From positions 1-12,740 of the forward strand of contig JADIMN010000164.1 of the NCBI GenBank assembly GCA_017694735.1: 12,740 bases of DNA. Direction: 5' to 3'. Source of the stretch: Candidatus Alectryobacillus merdavium (lineage in GTDB: Bacteria > Bacillota_I > Bacilli_A > RFN20 > CAG-826). The notes beneath the pieces were generated by a model. It ran no database searches and was not told the origin of the DNA. It saw only the letters and a list, made by a program, of their open reading frames with translations. Positions 1-8,135 of this stretch are shown in pieces. The translations under genes were made by a program, and so were the position numbers. The first letter of the stretch is position 1. Every line of letters begins with the position of its first letter.

Positions 1-2
1 AT

Positions 3-21
3 TATAATTTATAATTATAAA
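3..21 (+). promoter_or_regulatory. putative -10 region for yfcE-rnj
   Basis: Two TATAAT boxes (3-8, 10-15) and a TATAAA (16-21) stand 23 to 36 bases before the yfcE ATG at 45. They would give a leader of about 20 nt. The -35 would be left of the window, so it cannot be judged. In such AT-rich sequence this is weak evidence. Confidence 0.35.
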
Positions 22-44
22 GTAAATTAAAGACACATTTTTTT

Positions 45-632
45 ATGAAAATTTTAATTTGTAGTGATATTCACGGTTCAAAAAGAGCTTGTTTGTATAT
101 AAAAAAGTTAATGGAAGAAAACAATTTTAATTATCTTTTTTTACTAGGAGACAATTTGTATAATGGTCCTAGAAATTATGTCGAAGAAGATTATGATCCA
201 AAATTTTGTTTTGAAACTTTGAATTTGTTTTCTAATAAAATTGTTGCATGTAAGGGAAATTGTGAAAGTGATGTTGATTTAATGGTATTACAATTTAAAT
301 TACCAAAATTTAATGCCATTAAATTAAGTGATAAAACTTTTTATTTAATACATGGGGATGATGATACATATGATATAAAGGAATTGAAAGAAAATGAGAT
401 TCTTCTTAAAGGTCATACCCACATTCCTCTTATGCAAAAATTAGGAAAAGGAATATATTTAAATCCTGGTTCGATGACATTTCCAAAAGGTAGTTTAGAT
501 AAAAGTTACATGATATTTACTGACGATGATATTAAAGTTATTGAGTTTGAATATGATAATAATGATAAACCTTACATTAAAAGCGAAAAATATTATTCAA
601 AAGAACAAAAAATTTATAATAAATTAGGTTAA
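45..632 (+). CDS. yfcE: YfcE-type metallophosphodiesterase
   Basis: 195-aa calcineurin-like metallophosphatase of the YfcE/MJ0936 phosphodiesterase family, acting in the cytosol on phosphodiester bonds; the physiological substrate of this family is not settled. Metal-binding motifs appear in the usual order: SDIHG near residue 8, LGDNLYNGPRN near 34, KGNCESDVD near 70, LIHGD near 102, GHTH near 123, and NPGSMTFPKG near 140. The GPRN and GNCxSxVD segments match E. coli YfcE specifically. In the fourth motif the family HGH reads HGD, which keeps the first (ligand) histidine but changes its neighbour. There is no signal peptide or membrane segment. No good Shine-Dalgarno precedes the ATG, only a weak AAAGA about 11 nt upstream. 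It is followed 18 nt later by the RNase J gene, so the two are probably co-transcribed. Family assignment is firm; cellular role is unknown. Confidence 0.9.
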   Translation: MKILICSDIHGSKRACLYIKKLMEENNFNYLFLLGDNLYNGPRNYVEEDYDPKFCFETLNLFSNKIVACKGNCESDVDLMVLQFKLPKFNAIKLSDKTFYLIHGDDDTYDIKELKENEILLKGHTHIPLMQKLGKGIYLNPGSMTFPKGSLDKSYMIFTDDDIKVIEFEYDNNDKPYIKSEKYYSKEQKIYNKLG

Positions 633-650
633 ATAAAAAGGTAAAAAAAT

Positions 651-2336
651 ATGGAAGAAAAAATTAGTTTTGTAGCACTTGGTGGTCTTGATACAAATGG
701 TAATAATTGTTTTTGTGTTGAGATAAATGATGATATTTTTGTTGTTTCTTGTGGAATTGGTTATCCTGATAAATTTGAAAGCGGGGTTGATTTTGTAATA
801 CCTGATTATTCTTATTTAAAAGAAAATAAAAATAGAGTAAAGGCTTATTTTATTACACACGGACATGATGATACTTTAGGAGCTTTATCTTATTTTTATT
901 CAATTGCACCAGCTCCAATTTATATGAGCAGTTTTACAAGATATATTTTTAATTACATATTAAAATACAATAAGCAAGATATAAATAATTTTGATATTCA
1001 TTTAGTTAAACCAAGCGATGAGTTTTATGTAGCAAATAGAAAAATAACTTATTTTGAAACCGCACATAGTGTTCCAGATACAAGTGGTGTAGCTATTGCT
1101 AGTAGTAAAGGAAATATTGTTTTTTCAGGAGATTACATAATTGAATATACATCTTTTGATAGATTCAAATTTGATTTTAAAGCCGTTTCAAAGCTAGCTG
1201 ATGATAATAATTATTTATTATTGATGAACTCACTAAATTGTACAAGAAAAGGTTATACCTCTCCATCTCATAAGGCTACAAGTTATGTTTCTGAAGCAGC
1301 TAATGAAGCTAGTGGAAGATTGTTTGTCGCTTTATATTCACAAAGAATCTACAATGTAGTTGAAACAATTTATGAAGCATTAAACGATCAGAGAAAAATT
1401 TACTTATACGACGAAGAAACAAAAGCAATCGTTAAATCATTATTAGATGAAGGAATTATTTCATTAAAGGAAGATGATATTATTAAAAGCGATGCGATTT
1501 CATCTTTTAAAGACTCAAATATCTGCGTTTTAATTATGGGAATGGGCGATATTTTATATCAAAAAATTTCTATGCTCGCTTTAAGAGATATTAAAGATAA
1601 AAGATTATATTTAGAAGAAAGCGATACATTTTTATTGTTATGTCCTCCTTCAAACAACTTTGAAGTTATGGCAGTCAGTGTTTTAGACGAACTTTATAAA
1701 ACAAATTGTCATGTAATAAATATATCTAAAAAACAAATTATTAAAATGCATCCAAGTGAAGATGATATTAAGCTTTTCATATCTTTAATTCATCCAAAAT
1801 TTTTCATTCCAATTAAAGGACAATATAAGGATTTAATTGCAAATGCTGAAATTGCAACTTCAATGAATGTTGGATTAAATCATAAAAATGTTATTCTACT
1901 TGACTGCGGTATGAAAGCAACATTTAACAATGACGTAATTTCAGTTGCATCGATTGAAAATGAAAAAATTCGTGTTGGTTCTTTAATGGTTGATGGTATT
2001 GGTGTGGGTGATGTTGCAAATGATATTATTTTAGAAAGAAATCAATTAAGCCAAGATGGAATTATAGTTATGTCGCTTCTAGTTTCTTTAAGTGAAAAGA
2101 AAATTGTTGGCGGTCCAGATATTCAAATGAGAGGTTATTTATATCTAAAAGAGAGTGAAGGTATATTAAAATCAATTGAAAATCTTTTTGTTGATATAGT
2201 TAATAAACATTTATCTAGCGATAATTTTGATACTACACAATGCAAAGATGAAATAATTGAAACCGTTTCAAGATTTACAAGAAAGTCTACTTTAAGAAAT
2301 CCTGTTATTGAACCTGAAATATTAATAATTGACTAA
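651..2336 (+). CDS. rnj: RNase J family protein with degenerate active site (J2-like)
   Basis: 561-aa metallo-beta-lactamase/beta-CASP protein with the length and layout of RNase J, the 5'-3' exo/endonuclease of Bacillota mRNA decay. The fold is intact: MBL motif 2 at residues 70-75, motif 3 histidine H139 (AHSVPDTSG), motif 4 aspartate D161 (FSGD), a beta-CASP histidine H367, then the C-terminal domain (VDGIGVGDV near residue 447). Two expected metal or catalytic ligands are changed. Motif 2 reads HGHDDT where active RNase J has HGHEDH, so the last His is T75. The late motif reads PIKGQY where active enzymes have PVHGEY, so His becomes K389. Bacillus RNase J2 is also altered at the motif 2 position and acts mainly as a partner of J1. 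I infer a J2-like structural subunit, with a catalytic J1 encoded elsewhere. A weak AAAAGG lies about nine bases before the ATG. Confidence 0.85.
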   Translation: MEEKISFVALGGLDTNGNNCFCVEINDDIFVVSCGIGYPDKFESGVDFVIPDYSYLKENKNRVKAYFITHGHDDTLGALSYFYSIAPAPIYMSSFTRYIFNYILKYNKQDINNFDIHLVKPSDEFYVANRKITYFETAHSVPDTSGVAIASSKGNIVFSGDYIIEYTSFDRFKFDFKAVSKLADDNNYLLLMNSLNCTRKGYTSPSHKATSYVSEAANEASGRLFVALYSQRIYNVVETIYEALNDQRKIYLYDEETKAIVKSLLDEGIISLKEDDIIKSDAISSFKDSNICVLIMGMGDILYQKISMLALRDIKDKRLYLEESDTFLLLCPPSNNFEVMAVSVLDELYKTNCHVINISKKQIIKMHPSEDDIKLFISLIHPKFFIPIKGQYKDLIANAEIATSMNVGLNHKNVILLDCGMKATFNNDVISVASIENEKIRVGSLMVDGIGVGDVANDIILERNQLSQDGIIVMSLLVSLSEKKIVGGPDIQMRGYLYLKESEGILKSIENLFVDIVNKHLSSDNFDTTQCKDEIIETVSRFTRKSTLRNPVIEPEILIID

Positions 2337-2372
2337 TATAAAATTTCTTGCAAAACTTAAATATTTTTTTAG

Positions 2373-2398
2373 ATTTTTATTTATAAATAAATAAAAAT
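2373..2398. repeat. all-AT 12-bp perfect palindrome upstream of ftsK
   Basis: Arms 2373-2384 and 2387-2398 are perfect reverse complements around a 2-nt AA centre and contain no G or C. The element lies between the rnj stop and the ftsK start and covers the place where the ftsK -35 hexamer should be. It could be an operator, a weak bidirectional terminator for rnj (T-rich sequence follows), or chance in AT-rich DNA. The DNA symmetry is certain; the function is not. Confidence 0.5.
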
Positions 2399-2408
2399 GT
2401 TTTATAAT
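2380..2408 (+). promoter_or_regulatory. putative ftsK operon promoter (leaderless geometry)
   Basis: A perfect TATAAT at 2403-2408 follows, after 17 bases, a weak TTTATA (4 of 6 to TTGACA) at 2380-2385. Only seven bases separate TATAAT from the ftsK ATG at 2416, so initiation at the usual distance would start the mRNA at or within a base or two of the start codon. No Shine-Dalgarno is present. The -35 lies inside the AT palindrome. In DNA this AT-rich, TATAAT has appreciable chance frequency, so the call is moderate. Confidence 0.5.
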
Positions 2409-2415
2409 TTTTTAT

Positions 2416-5400
2416 ATGCCAAAATTATCGAGTGTGATAAGTAAAAAACATTTAAAATCTATTTGTGGCCTTGTGCTTGTTCTTTTTGCACTTTTAATAT
2501 GTGTTCCATATGGATATGTTTCTAGATTTCTTTTCTTTGGAATGGTTTTTGTTTTTGGAAATCTATTTGTTTTTCCGCTCGCTTTTTTGTTTTATTATGG
2601 GATAAAACTACTTTTTGTAAGAGATATAAAAGTTTTTCATAATTTCTTTATTAAACTTGGGTTAATATTTTTATTTTTAGGCTTAAGCATAATTTTAACT
2701 TATACTTCTAGTTTTAATTCTTTAGATCATAATAACATTGTTTTTAGTAGTGCTAATTATTTTAATAATTATTTTGATTCAGTAAAAAACAATATTTGGA
2801 GTGATGTGCTGACTCTTTCAAATTCGTTTTATAGTGGTGGCATATTAGGTTATGTTTTGATTGCTATTTTTAATTTAGCTGGTTCTGAATCTGCATTTTT
2901 AAGTATTGTAGTTAGCGTTTCCACAATTTTAATTATTTTATTTGTTCTTTTTACTTTTTATAAACCATTAAAAAAATTAGCACTTTTAATTTTACAAAAA
3001 AGCTCATCTAACCAAGAAAATATTTCAATTTCAAATAAAGAAAATAGTGAAAAAACTTTGCTAGATTCAAGCAATACTCAAGTTATTATTGATTCACATG
3101 AAACAGATACTTCTAAGGGTGCAAATTTTATCAACGAAAACGTTCAAAATTCTAATTATGAAAAGTTAGCAAGTGATGAGAGTGGCGTTCAATCAAATGA
3201 TAATGAAAATTTAAATTATGTTAAGGTTGAAGAAGAGCAAATAGTTAGTAATTCTATAAATGAAGCAAATAATATAAGCGTTAATAAAGCTGATGAAACT
3301 AGTGAAGAAACTCCTTCAGCTATTAAATTAAATGATCAATTTGAAAATAAATCAGATGTTAGTCTTGTTACATTTACTAATGTTGATTTATTAACCGGTG
3401 AAGAAATTACTGATAAGAAAGATTCTTCTACAACTTCAAATATTGAAGTTAAAGAAGATGTTAATGATAAAAGTAATGAGCAAAACACTTTATTTATTCA
3501 AATGAGTGATGCTTTAAGTACTTGTAATAAACTAGGAAAACAATTTATTGATGATTTTGACAGCATCTATAATAATCCAAAATCATCGGATGTTGGATCA
3601 TTAATTGATGAAATGAAAAATTTATTTAACGAGATTAAAAACATAAAAATGGCTCCTAGTGGTGTCGCTTTAAATAATATTCAGTTAAGAGAATGGTTTT
3701 TTAAATCATCAACTAATTTAGCAAATTTATTTGTTGGAGAATCTATTAATGAATTAAAAGACTATGAAACTTTTATTAACAAAGTTATTGAAGGAAGGGA
3801 TATTTTTTCTGCATTAATGTTTATTGAAATATTTAATTTAAATAAAGGCCAGAATATCTCTCAATCAAATCTTGTTAATAGTGAAACTTCATCGTCAGCT
3901 ACAATGAATTTAAATAAATCTAATGATGATTCAATAACAGTCGATGAAAATGAATTACAAGAAGCAAGTAAATTAAATAATACTGTTGACATAGATGAAA
4001 CTTCCATCAAAAAAGAAAATAATTTATCGTTTGATGCAAAACAAAGTGAAGATAATTATGTAAAAGTTGATTCTCCAATTGTAGAAGAAAAAAAGAACAA
4101 TGTGGTTAAAAATGATGAAACGGTTATAACAAAAAATAACGTTAAAAGTTATAATTACGAAAACTTTAAACCACTTAATATCGATAAATTTTTGCAAAAT
4201 ATTAAAGATGATGAAAATTTAGAAGAAAATAAAGCATTAGCTGAAGAAACTATCGAAAAAATTAATGCAAAATTTGAACAACTTGGTGTTGGCGCAAAAG
4301 CGATTTCTTATAAGGTTGGTCCTACAGTTACTAGGTTTGATATACAACCTAATGATGGTGTTCCAATTTCAAGCTTAGATAAGTATATTGATGATATATC
4401 AATGGCTTTATCTGGAAGAAAAGTGCGTTTTGAAAAGATTGTTTTTGGCAAAACTACCTCCAGTTTTGAAGTTTCAAATATGAAATCTAGCATTGTTAGA
4501 TTTTATGATGTCATGAAAAATATGCCACCTATTGATAATACTAAATTAGATATATGTTTTGGAAAGGATATTAACGATGACTACGTTATATGCGATCTTA
4601 CAAAGACTCCTCATATGCTAGTTTGTGGTGAAACAGGTAGTGGAAAATCTGTTCTTGTACAAAATTTTGTTATATCTTTAATGATGAGAATTTCGCCAAA
4701 ATATTTAAAATTCATATTTATAGATCCAAAAATAGTTGAATTTAATAGATATAAGGATTGTCCTCATCTATTGTGTCCTCCAGTAACTACAATTGAAGAT
4801 GCAAGACCAACGATGGCTAAACTTTGTGAAGAAATGGATAATAGATTTACTATTTTTTCTGAAGTTGGCTGTGTAGATATTTCTGAATATAACGCCTATC
4901 AAAGACAAATAAATGGGCAAGAAATTCCTTTTATAGTATTGATTATTGACGAGTTTGCAGATATGGTCAATCAAGATAAAACAGTAACTTCAGACATCGT
5001 AAGACTTGCAAGCAAGGCAAGATCAGCTGGAATTCACATGATTGTTGCTACTCAAAGACCAAGTGCTGATGTAATAAGCGGTTTAATTAAATCTAATATT
5101 CCAACTCGTGTTGCTTTAAGTGTAAAAGATGGAACTAACTCTAAAATTATTTTAGATGAACTCGGCGCTGAAAATTTACTAGGTCATGGCGATATGCTTG
5201 TATCTGGAAATGCAGTATCTAAAAATGGTTTATTAAGAGTTCAATCACCGCTTATTTTAGGTGAAGAAATTAGAAATGTAATTGCGTATTTAAAAAATAC
5301 ATATCCTTATCAATATGATGAAGAATTTTTAAATATTGTTCAAAAAGCTCAACAAGCAAAAGAGACAAGCGATGCCGATGCTTATATCAATAGTTATAAA

Positions 5401-5637
5401 CAGCACTCTGATTCTTTATATGAAGAAGTTAAAGAATTTGCATTTAATAGAGAGACCGTTTCAATTTCCGTAATTCAGAGAACTTTCTCTATAGGCTTTG
5501 CTAGAGCAGGAAAACTCTTTGATATGCTAGTTAGCGATGGAATTGTTGAAAGCGTAAGTTCTATTCCATCTAGAGGAAATAAAGTTTTAGTTAAATGCCA
5601 AGAACAACTTGATGATATTAAAAATGGAGAAGCATGA
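2416..5637 (+). CDS. ftsK: FtsK/SpoIIIE DNA translocase
   Basis: 1073-aa septal DNA pump that moves chromosomal DNA through the closing division site. The N-terminus has four to five hydrophobic segments (about residues 15-33, 38-68, 77-97, 142-156, 160-182). A low-complexity Asn/Ser/Glu/Asp-rich linker follows from about 195 to 575, interrupted by a helix-like island at about 357-480. The motor starts near 580 (YENFKPLNIDKFL), with Walker A GETGSGKS at 738-745 and Walker B LIIDEFADM around D845/E846. The C-terminal winged-helix gamma domain (SVIQRTFSIGFARAGKLFD, about 1013-1036) is present, so DNA-sequence orientation is probably retained. SpoIIIE is near 790 aa; the extra length is in the linker. 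It heads a five-gene run and its TGA stop overlaps the acpS start. No Shine-Dalgarno precedes the ATG. Confidence 0.95.
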   Translation: MPKLSSVISKKHLKSICGLVLVLFALLICVPYGYVSRFLFFGMVFVFGNLFVFPLAFLFYYGIKLLFVRDIKVFHNFFIKLGLIFLFLGLSIILTYTSSFNSLDHNNIVFSSANYFNNYFDSVKNNIWSDVLTLSNSFYSGGILGYVLIAIFNLAGSESAFLSIVVSVSTILIILFVLFTFYKPLKKLALLILQKSSSNQENISISNKENSEKTLLDSSNTQVIIDSHETDTSKGANFINENVQNSNYEKLASDESGVQSNDNENLNYVKVEEEQIVSNSINEANNISVNKADETSEETPSAIKLNDQFENKSDVSLVTFTNVDLLTGEEITDKKDSSTTSNIEVKEDVNDKSNEQNTLFIQMSDALSTCNKLGKQFIDDFDSIYNNPKSSDVGSLIDEMKNLFNEIKNIKMAPSGVALNNIQLREWFFKSSTNLANLFVGESINELKDYETFINKVIEGRDIFSALMFIEIFNLNKGQNISQSNLVNSETSSSATMNLNKSNDDSITVDENELQEASKLNNTVDIDETSIKKENNLSFDAKQSEDNYVKVDSPIVEEKKNNVVKNDETVITKNNVKSYNYENFKPLNIDKFLQNIKDDENLEENKALAEETIEKINAKFEQLGVGAKAISYKVGPTVTRFDIQPNDGVPISSLDKYIDDISMALSGRKVRFEKIVFGKTTSSFEVSNMKSSIVRFYDVMKNMPPIDNTKLDICFGKDINDDYVICDLTKTPHMLVCGETGSGKSVLVQNFVISLMMRISPKYLKFIFIDPKIVEFNRYKDCPHLLCPPVTTIEDARPTMAKLCEEMDNRFTIFSEVGCVDISEYNAYQRQINGQEIPFIVLIIDEFADMVNQDKTVTSDIVRLASKARSAGIHMIVATQRPSADVISGLIKSNIPTRVALSVKDGTNSKIILDELGAENLLGHGDMLVSGNAVSKNGLLRVQSPLILGEEIRNVIAYLKNTYPYQYDEEFLNIVQKAQQAKETSDADAYINSYKQHSDSLYEEVKEFAFNRETVSISVIQRTFSIGFARAGKLFDMLVSDGIVESVSSIPSRGNKVLVKCQEQLDDIKNGEA
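5626..5632 (+). promoter_or_regulatory. ribosome binding site for acpS inside the ftsK 3' end
   Basis: GGAGAAG at 5626-5632 lies within the last ftsK codons. Counting from the end of GGAG, the first ATG (5634) is only 4 nt away and the second (5637) is 7 nt away, which favours the second as the real acpS start. Because the site is inside ftsK, ribosomes finishing ftsK can re-initiate, which suggests translational coupling. Confidence 0.55.
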
Positions 5638-5954
5638 TGGAATTTGGTATAGATTTAGTTAAGCTTAGTCATATTGAAAACGCTGATTTATTGGCAAAAA
5701 AAATATTGTCTATCGAGGAAAAAAATATATTTAACAAAAAATTAGATAAATTAGCCTTTCTCGCTGGAAGATTTGCTGCCAAAGAAGCATTTATAAAAGC
5801 TTATGGGTCATCTATTTTTAAAGAAAATCTTAATGAAATCGAAGTTTTAAATTATGATAGCGGAAAACCATATATTAAATATAAGGAAAAGATATACAAG
5901 GTTTCAATTAGTCATGAAAAAGAATATGCAACTGCTATCGTAATAATTGAATAA
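5634..5954 (+). CDS. acpS: holo-[acyl-carrier-protein] synthase
   Basis: 106-aa (105 from the second ATG) group I 4'-phosphopantetheinyl transferase. It transfers phosphopantetheine from CoA to the serine of acyl carrier protein, activating it for fatty-acid and phospholipid synthesis in the cytosol. The N-terminal GIDLV carries the Mg-binding aspartate D7; FAAKEAFIKAYG carries E51 and the following lysine; the C-terminal VSISHEKEYATAIVI matches the family SxSHxxxYAxA signature. The family usually has Arg in the first motif (GIDIVxxxRI); here that position is His (KLSHIE). At 106 aa it is somewhat shorter than the usual 115-125 aa, mainly at the N-terminus and in loops, with nothing essential missing. 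It overlaps ftsK by ATGA, and the start is ambiguous between 5634 and 5637. The plsC gene further along the same run makes a lipid-synthesis link plausible. Confidence 0.92.
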   Translation: MMEFGIDLVKLSHIENADLLAKKILSIEEKNIFNKKLDKLAFLAGRFAAKEAFIKAYGSSIFKENLNEIEVLNYDSGKPYIKYKEKIYKVSISHEKEYATAIVIIE

Positions 5955-5960
5955 ATATTT

Positions 5961-5971
5961 AAGAAAGGGAG
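5961..5971 (+). promoter_or_regulatory. strong ribosome binding site for pulA
   Basis: AAGAAAGGGAG ends seven bases before the pulA ATG at 5979. It is the best Shine-Dalgarno in the window and fixes that start. It sits in the only non-overlapping junction of the ftsK-plsC run (24 nt), consistent with independent initiation on pulA rather than coupling to acpS. Confidence 0.75.
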
Positions 5972-5978
5972 AAAAAGT

Positions 5979-8135
5979 ATGAGAGAAACGTCATTTGATG
6001 CAAAATTAATTAATTTTACTACTATAAGAGTCGCTATATTTTCAATGCAAGCAAAGCCAGAAAATATGAAGATAAGAATTGTTAAAAATGATTTTGAAAT
6101 TAATTATTTACAAATTTTAAAGACTTCCAATATGCTAGGTTTATCAATTTATGAATGTAAAACACCTTATCCAATCGAACTTGGAAATAAATACGAAGTT
6201 CAAATTGATTCTCTTGGAATTGTTCCTCTTTTTGTTGATGATGTATCACTTAATGATGATTTTGATGAAAAATATACATACGAAGGAGATGATTTAGGAG
6301 CTAACTATAATGATAAATTTACAGAATTTGTTTTATGGGCTCCTCTTGCAAGTAATGTTTTATTAAAAATTAGAAAAAACGAAGATCATGATAGCTATTA
6401 TGAAATGATTCGTGAACCAAAAGGTATATTTAGATTAAAACTTGATGGAAATTGGGATGGAGCAATTTATACTTATTTAGTTCAAAACTCTGGGGTTGTT
6501 AGAGAAACAAGTGATCCATATGCAAAAGGATCGACACCAAACGGTCGAAATAGTGTTGTAATTAATTTTAAAAGATGTCGAATTGATTTAGAAAACGATG
6601 TTCCTCCAACCTATAATTCTTATACAGATGCAGTTGTATATGAACTTCATGTTAGAGATATGACAATTTCTCCATATACAAATATTAAAAATAAAGGTAA
6701 ATTTTTAGGATTAGCTGAAGAAAAACGTCAAACTTTAAAAGGTAATCCAGCTGGTCTTGATTATTTAAAATATCTTGGCGTTACACATGTTCAAATTCTT
6801 CCAATGTTTGATTATCAAACAGTTGATGAACTTAATAGTGATAACCAATATAACTGGGGATATGATCCTCAACAATATTTTGTTCCTGAAGGATCTTATG
6901 CAAGCGATGTAAACGATCCTTATTCAAGAATTATTGACTTAAAGAAAATGATTAAAGCCCTTCATCATAATAAAATTAAAGTTATTATGGATGTTGTCTT
7001 TAATCACGTTTATGATGCTGGTTTTTGTAGTTTTGAAAAAACAGTCCCAAATTATTATTTTAGAAGAAAAAGCAACGGTTTAATGAGTGCTGGATCAGGT
7101 TGCGGGAATGACGTTGCAAGTGAAAGAACCATGGTTTCTAAAATGATTTATGACGCATGTATTTATTGGATTAAAGAGTTTGGAATTGATGGATTAAGAT
7201 TTGATTTAATGGGATTAACCGATAAACATACAATTAATAGAATTTATCGAGAAGCAATATCAATTAAGAAAGATTTTATTATATACGGTGAGGGTTGGAA
7301 TATGCAAACAAGTCTTCCAGATGAAGATAAAACTTCTTTAAATAATGCATTAAATTTACCACAAATTGGATTTTTTAATGATATGTTTAGAGACATCCTT
7401 AAAGGTTCAACAAGCGAATATAATTTTTATCAAAAAGGTTATTTAACTGGAGATTTATCTTATATTGAAGGCTTTAAATTTTCCTTTATGGGAAGTTGCA
7501 TAAATTATTGTTATAATAGGCGTTTCGTAAGCGCTAATCAAAGTATAAATTATGTAGAGTGTCATGATAATGGTGTTTTATACGATAAGATTTGTGCTTG
7601 TAAAGGTGTCAGTGATTTTAGCAAAATTAAAAGAGTTATAAAAGTTATAAACGCAACCGTTTTACTAAGTTATGGAATTCCATTTTTCCATTCTGGTCAA
7701 GAAATTGGACAAAGTAAAAATATGCATCAAAACACTTATAAAAGTGGTGATAAATACAATATGTTTAGATATGATTTACTTGATCAAAGATTTGATATGG
7801 CTAATTATTTTAAGAGTATTATATCTTTTAGAAAAAGAGCTGAATTTTTAAAAGTTTTTCAAAGCGAAAAAATTGAAGAAATTGTTAGTTTTGAAAACCT
7901 TAATAATGGTGGAATAAAAATTGTTTATAATTTAGAAAAGTTTCAAGATACTTCTAAATTTAAAAAACTTTATTTATTTATAAATCCTGCAGAAAATGAA
8001 GTTTATTATAGTAGTGAGCATTATTTAAGAGTTTTAATTTCTGATGTTGGATACGCAGAAATGGAAACACTTAATACAAAAAATTTAGTTATTTCTCCAA
8101 ATACATTAATTCTTTATGGTGAGGTTGAACAATAA
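5979..8135 (+). CDS. pulA: type I pullulanase (GH13 alpha-glucan debranching enzyme)
   Basis: 718-aa type I pullulanase that hydrolyses alpha-1,6 branch links of pullulan, glycogen or limit dextrins. The length equals that of Bacillus subtilis AmyX, and there is no signal peptide, so it probably works in the cytosol on stored or imported glucan. An N-terminal all-beta region is followed by a CBM48-like module (FVLWAPLASNVLLKI, about residues 110-125) and the GH13 barrel. The pullulanase signature YNWGYDP is at 291-297 and region I DVVFNH at 338-343. The nucleophile is D409 (LRFDLMG), the acid/base E438 (YGEGWN), and the third carboxylate D530 (ECHDN). The family segments QIGFFNDMFRD, SINYVE and FFHSGQE are also present. 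All catalytic residues are intact. The stop codon shares one base with the next start (TAATG). Its place between acpS and an OB-fold gene has no obvious pathway logic. Confidence 0.95.
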   Translation: MRETSFDAKLINFTTIRVAIFSMQAKPENMKIRIVKNDFEINYLQILKTSNMLGLSIYECKTPYPIELGNKYEVQIDSLGIVPLFVDDVSLNDDFDEKYTYEGDDLGANYNDKFTEFVLWAPLASNVLLKIRKNEDHDSYYEMIREPKGIFRLKLDGNWDGAIYTYLVQNSGVVRETSDPYAKGSTPNGRNSVVINFKRCRIDLENDVPPTYNSYTDAVVYELHVRDMTISPYTNIKNKGKFLGLAEEKRQTLKGNPAGLDYLKYLGVTHVQILPMFDYQTVDELNSDNQYNWGYDPQQYFVPEGSYASDVNDPYSRIIDLKKMIKALHHNKIKVIMDVVFNHVYDAGFCSFEKTVPNYYFRRKSNGLMSAGSGCGNDVASERTMVSKMIYDACIYWIKEFGIDGLRFDLMGLTDKHTINRIYREAISIKKDFIIYGEGWNMQTSLPDEDKTSLNNALNLPQIGFFNDMFRDILKGSTSEYNFYQKGYLTGDLSYIEGFKFSFMGSCINYCYNRRFVSANQSINYVECHDNGVLYDKICACKGVSDFSKIKRVIKVINATVLLSYGIPFFHSGQEIGQSKNMHQNTYKSGDKYNMFRYDLLDQRFDMANYFKSIISFRKRAEFLKVFQSEKIEEIVSFENLNNGGIKIVYNLEKFQDTSKFKKLYLFINPAENEVYYSSEHYLRVLISDVGYAEMETLNTKNLVISPNTLILYGEVEQ

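Noticed and set aside
2337..2415. Small RNA or riboswitch in the rnj-ftsK gap
   Set aside because: Seventy-nine almost entirely A/T bases with no GC-bearing stems and no recognisable aptamer; only the AT palindrome and a -10 box can be pointed to.
4308..4974. Two short minus-strand frames inside the ftsK motor region
   Set aside because: They are opposite conserved motor sequence including the Walker B region, with no domain, start signal or conservation to support them.
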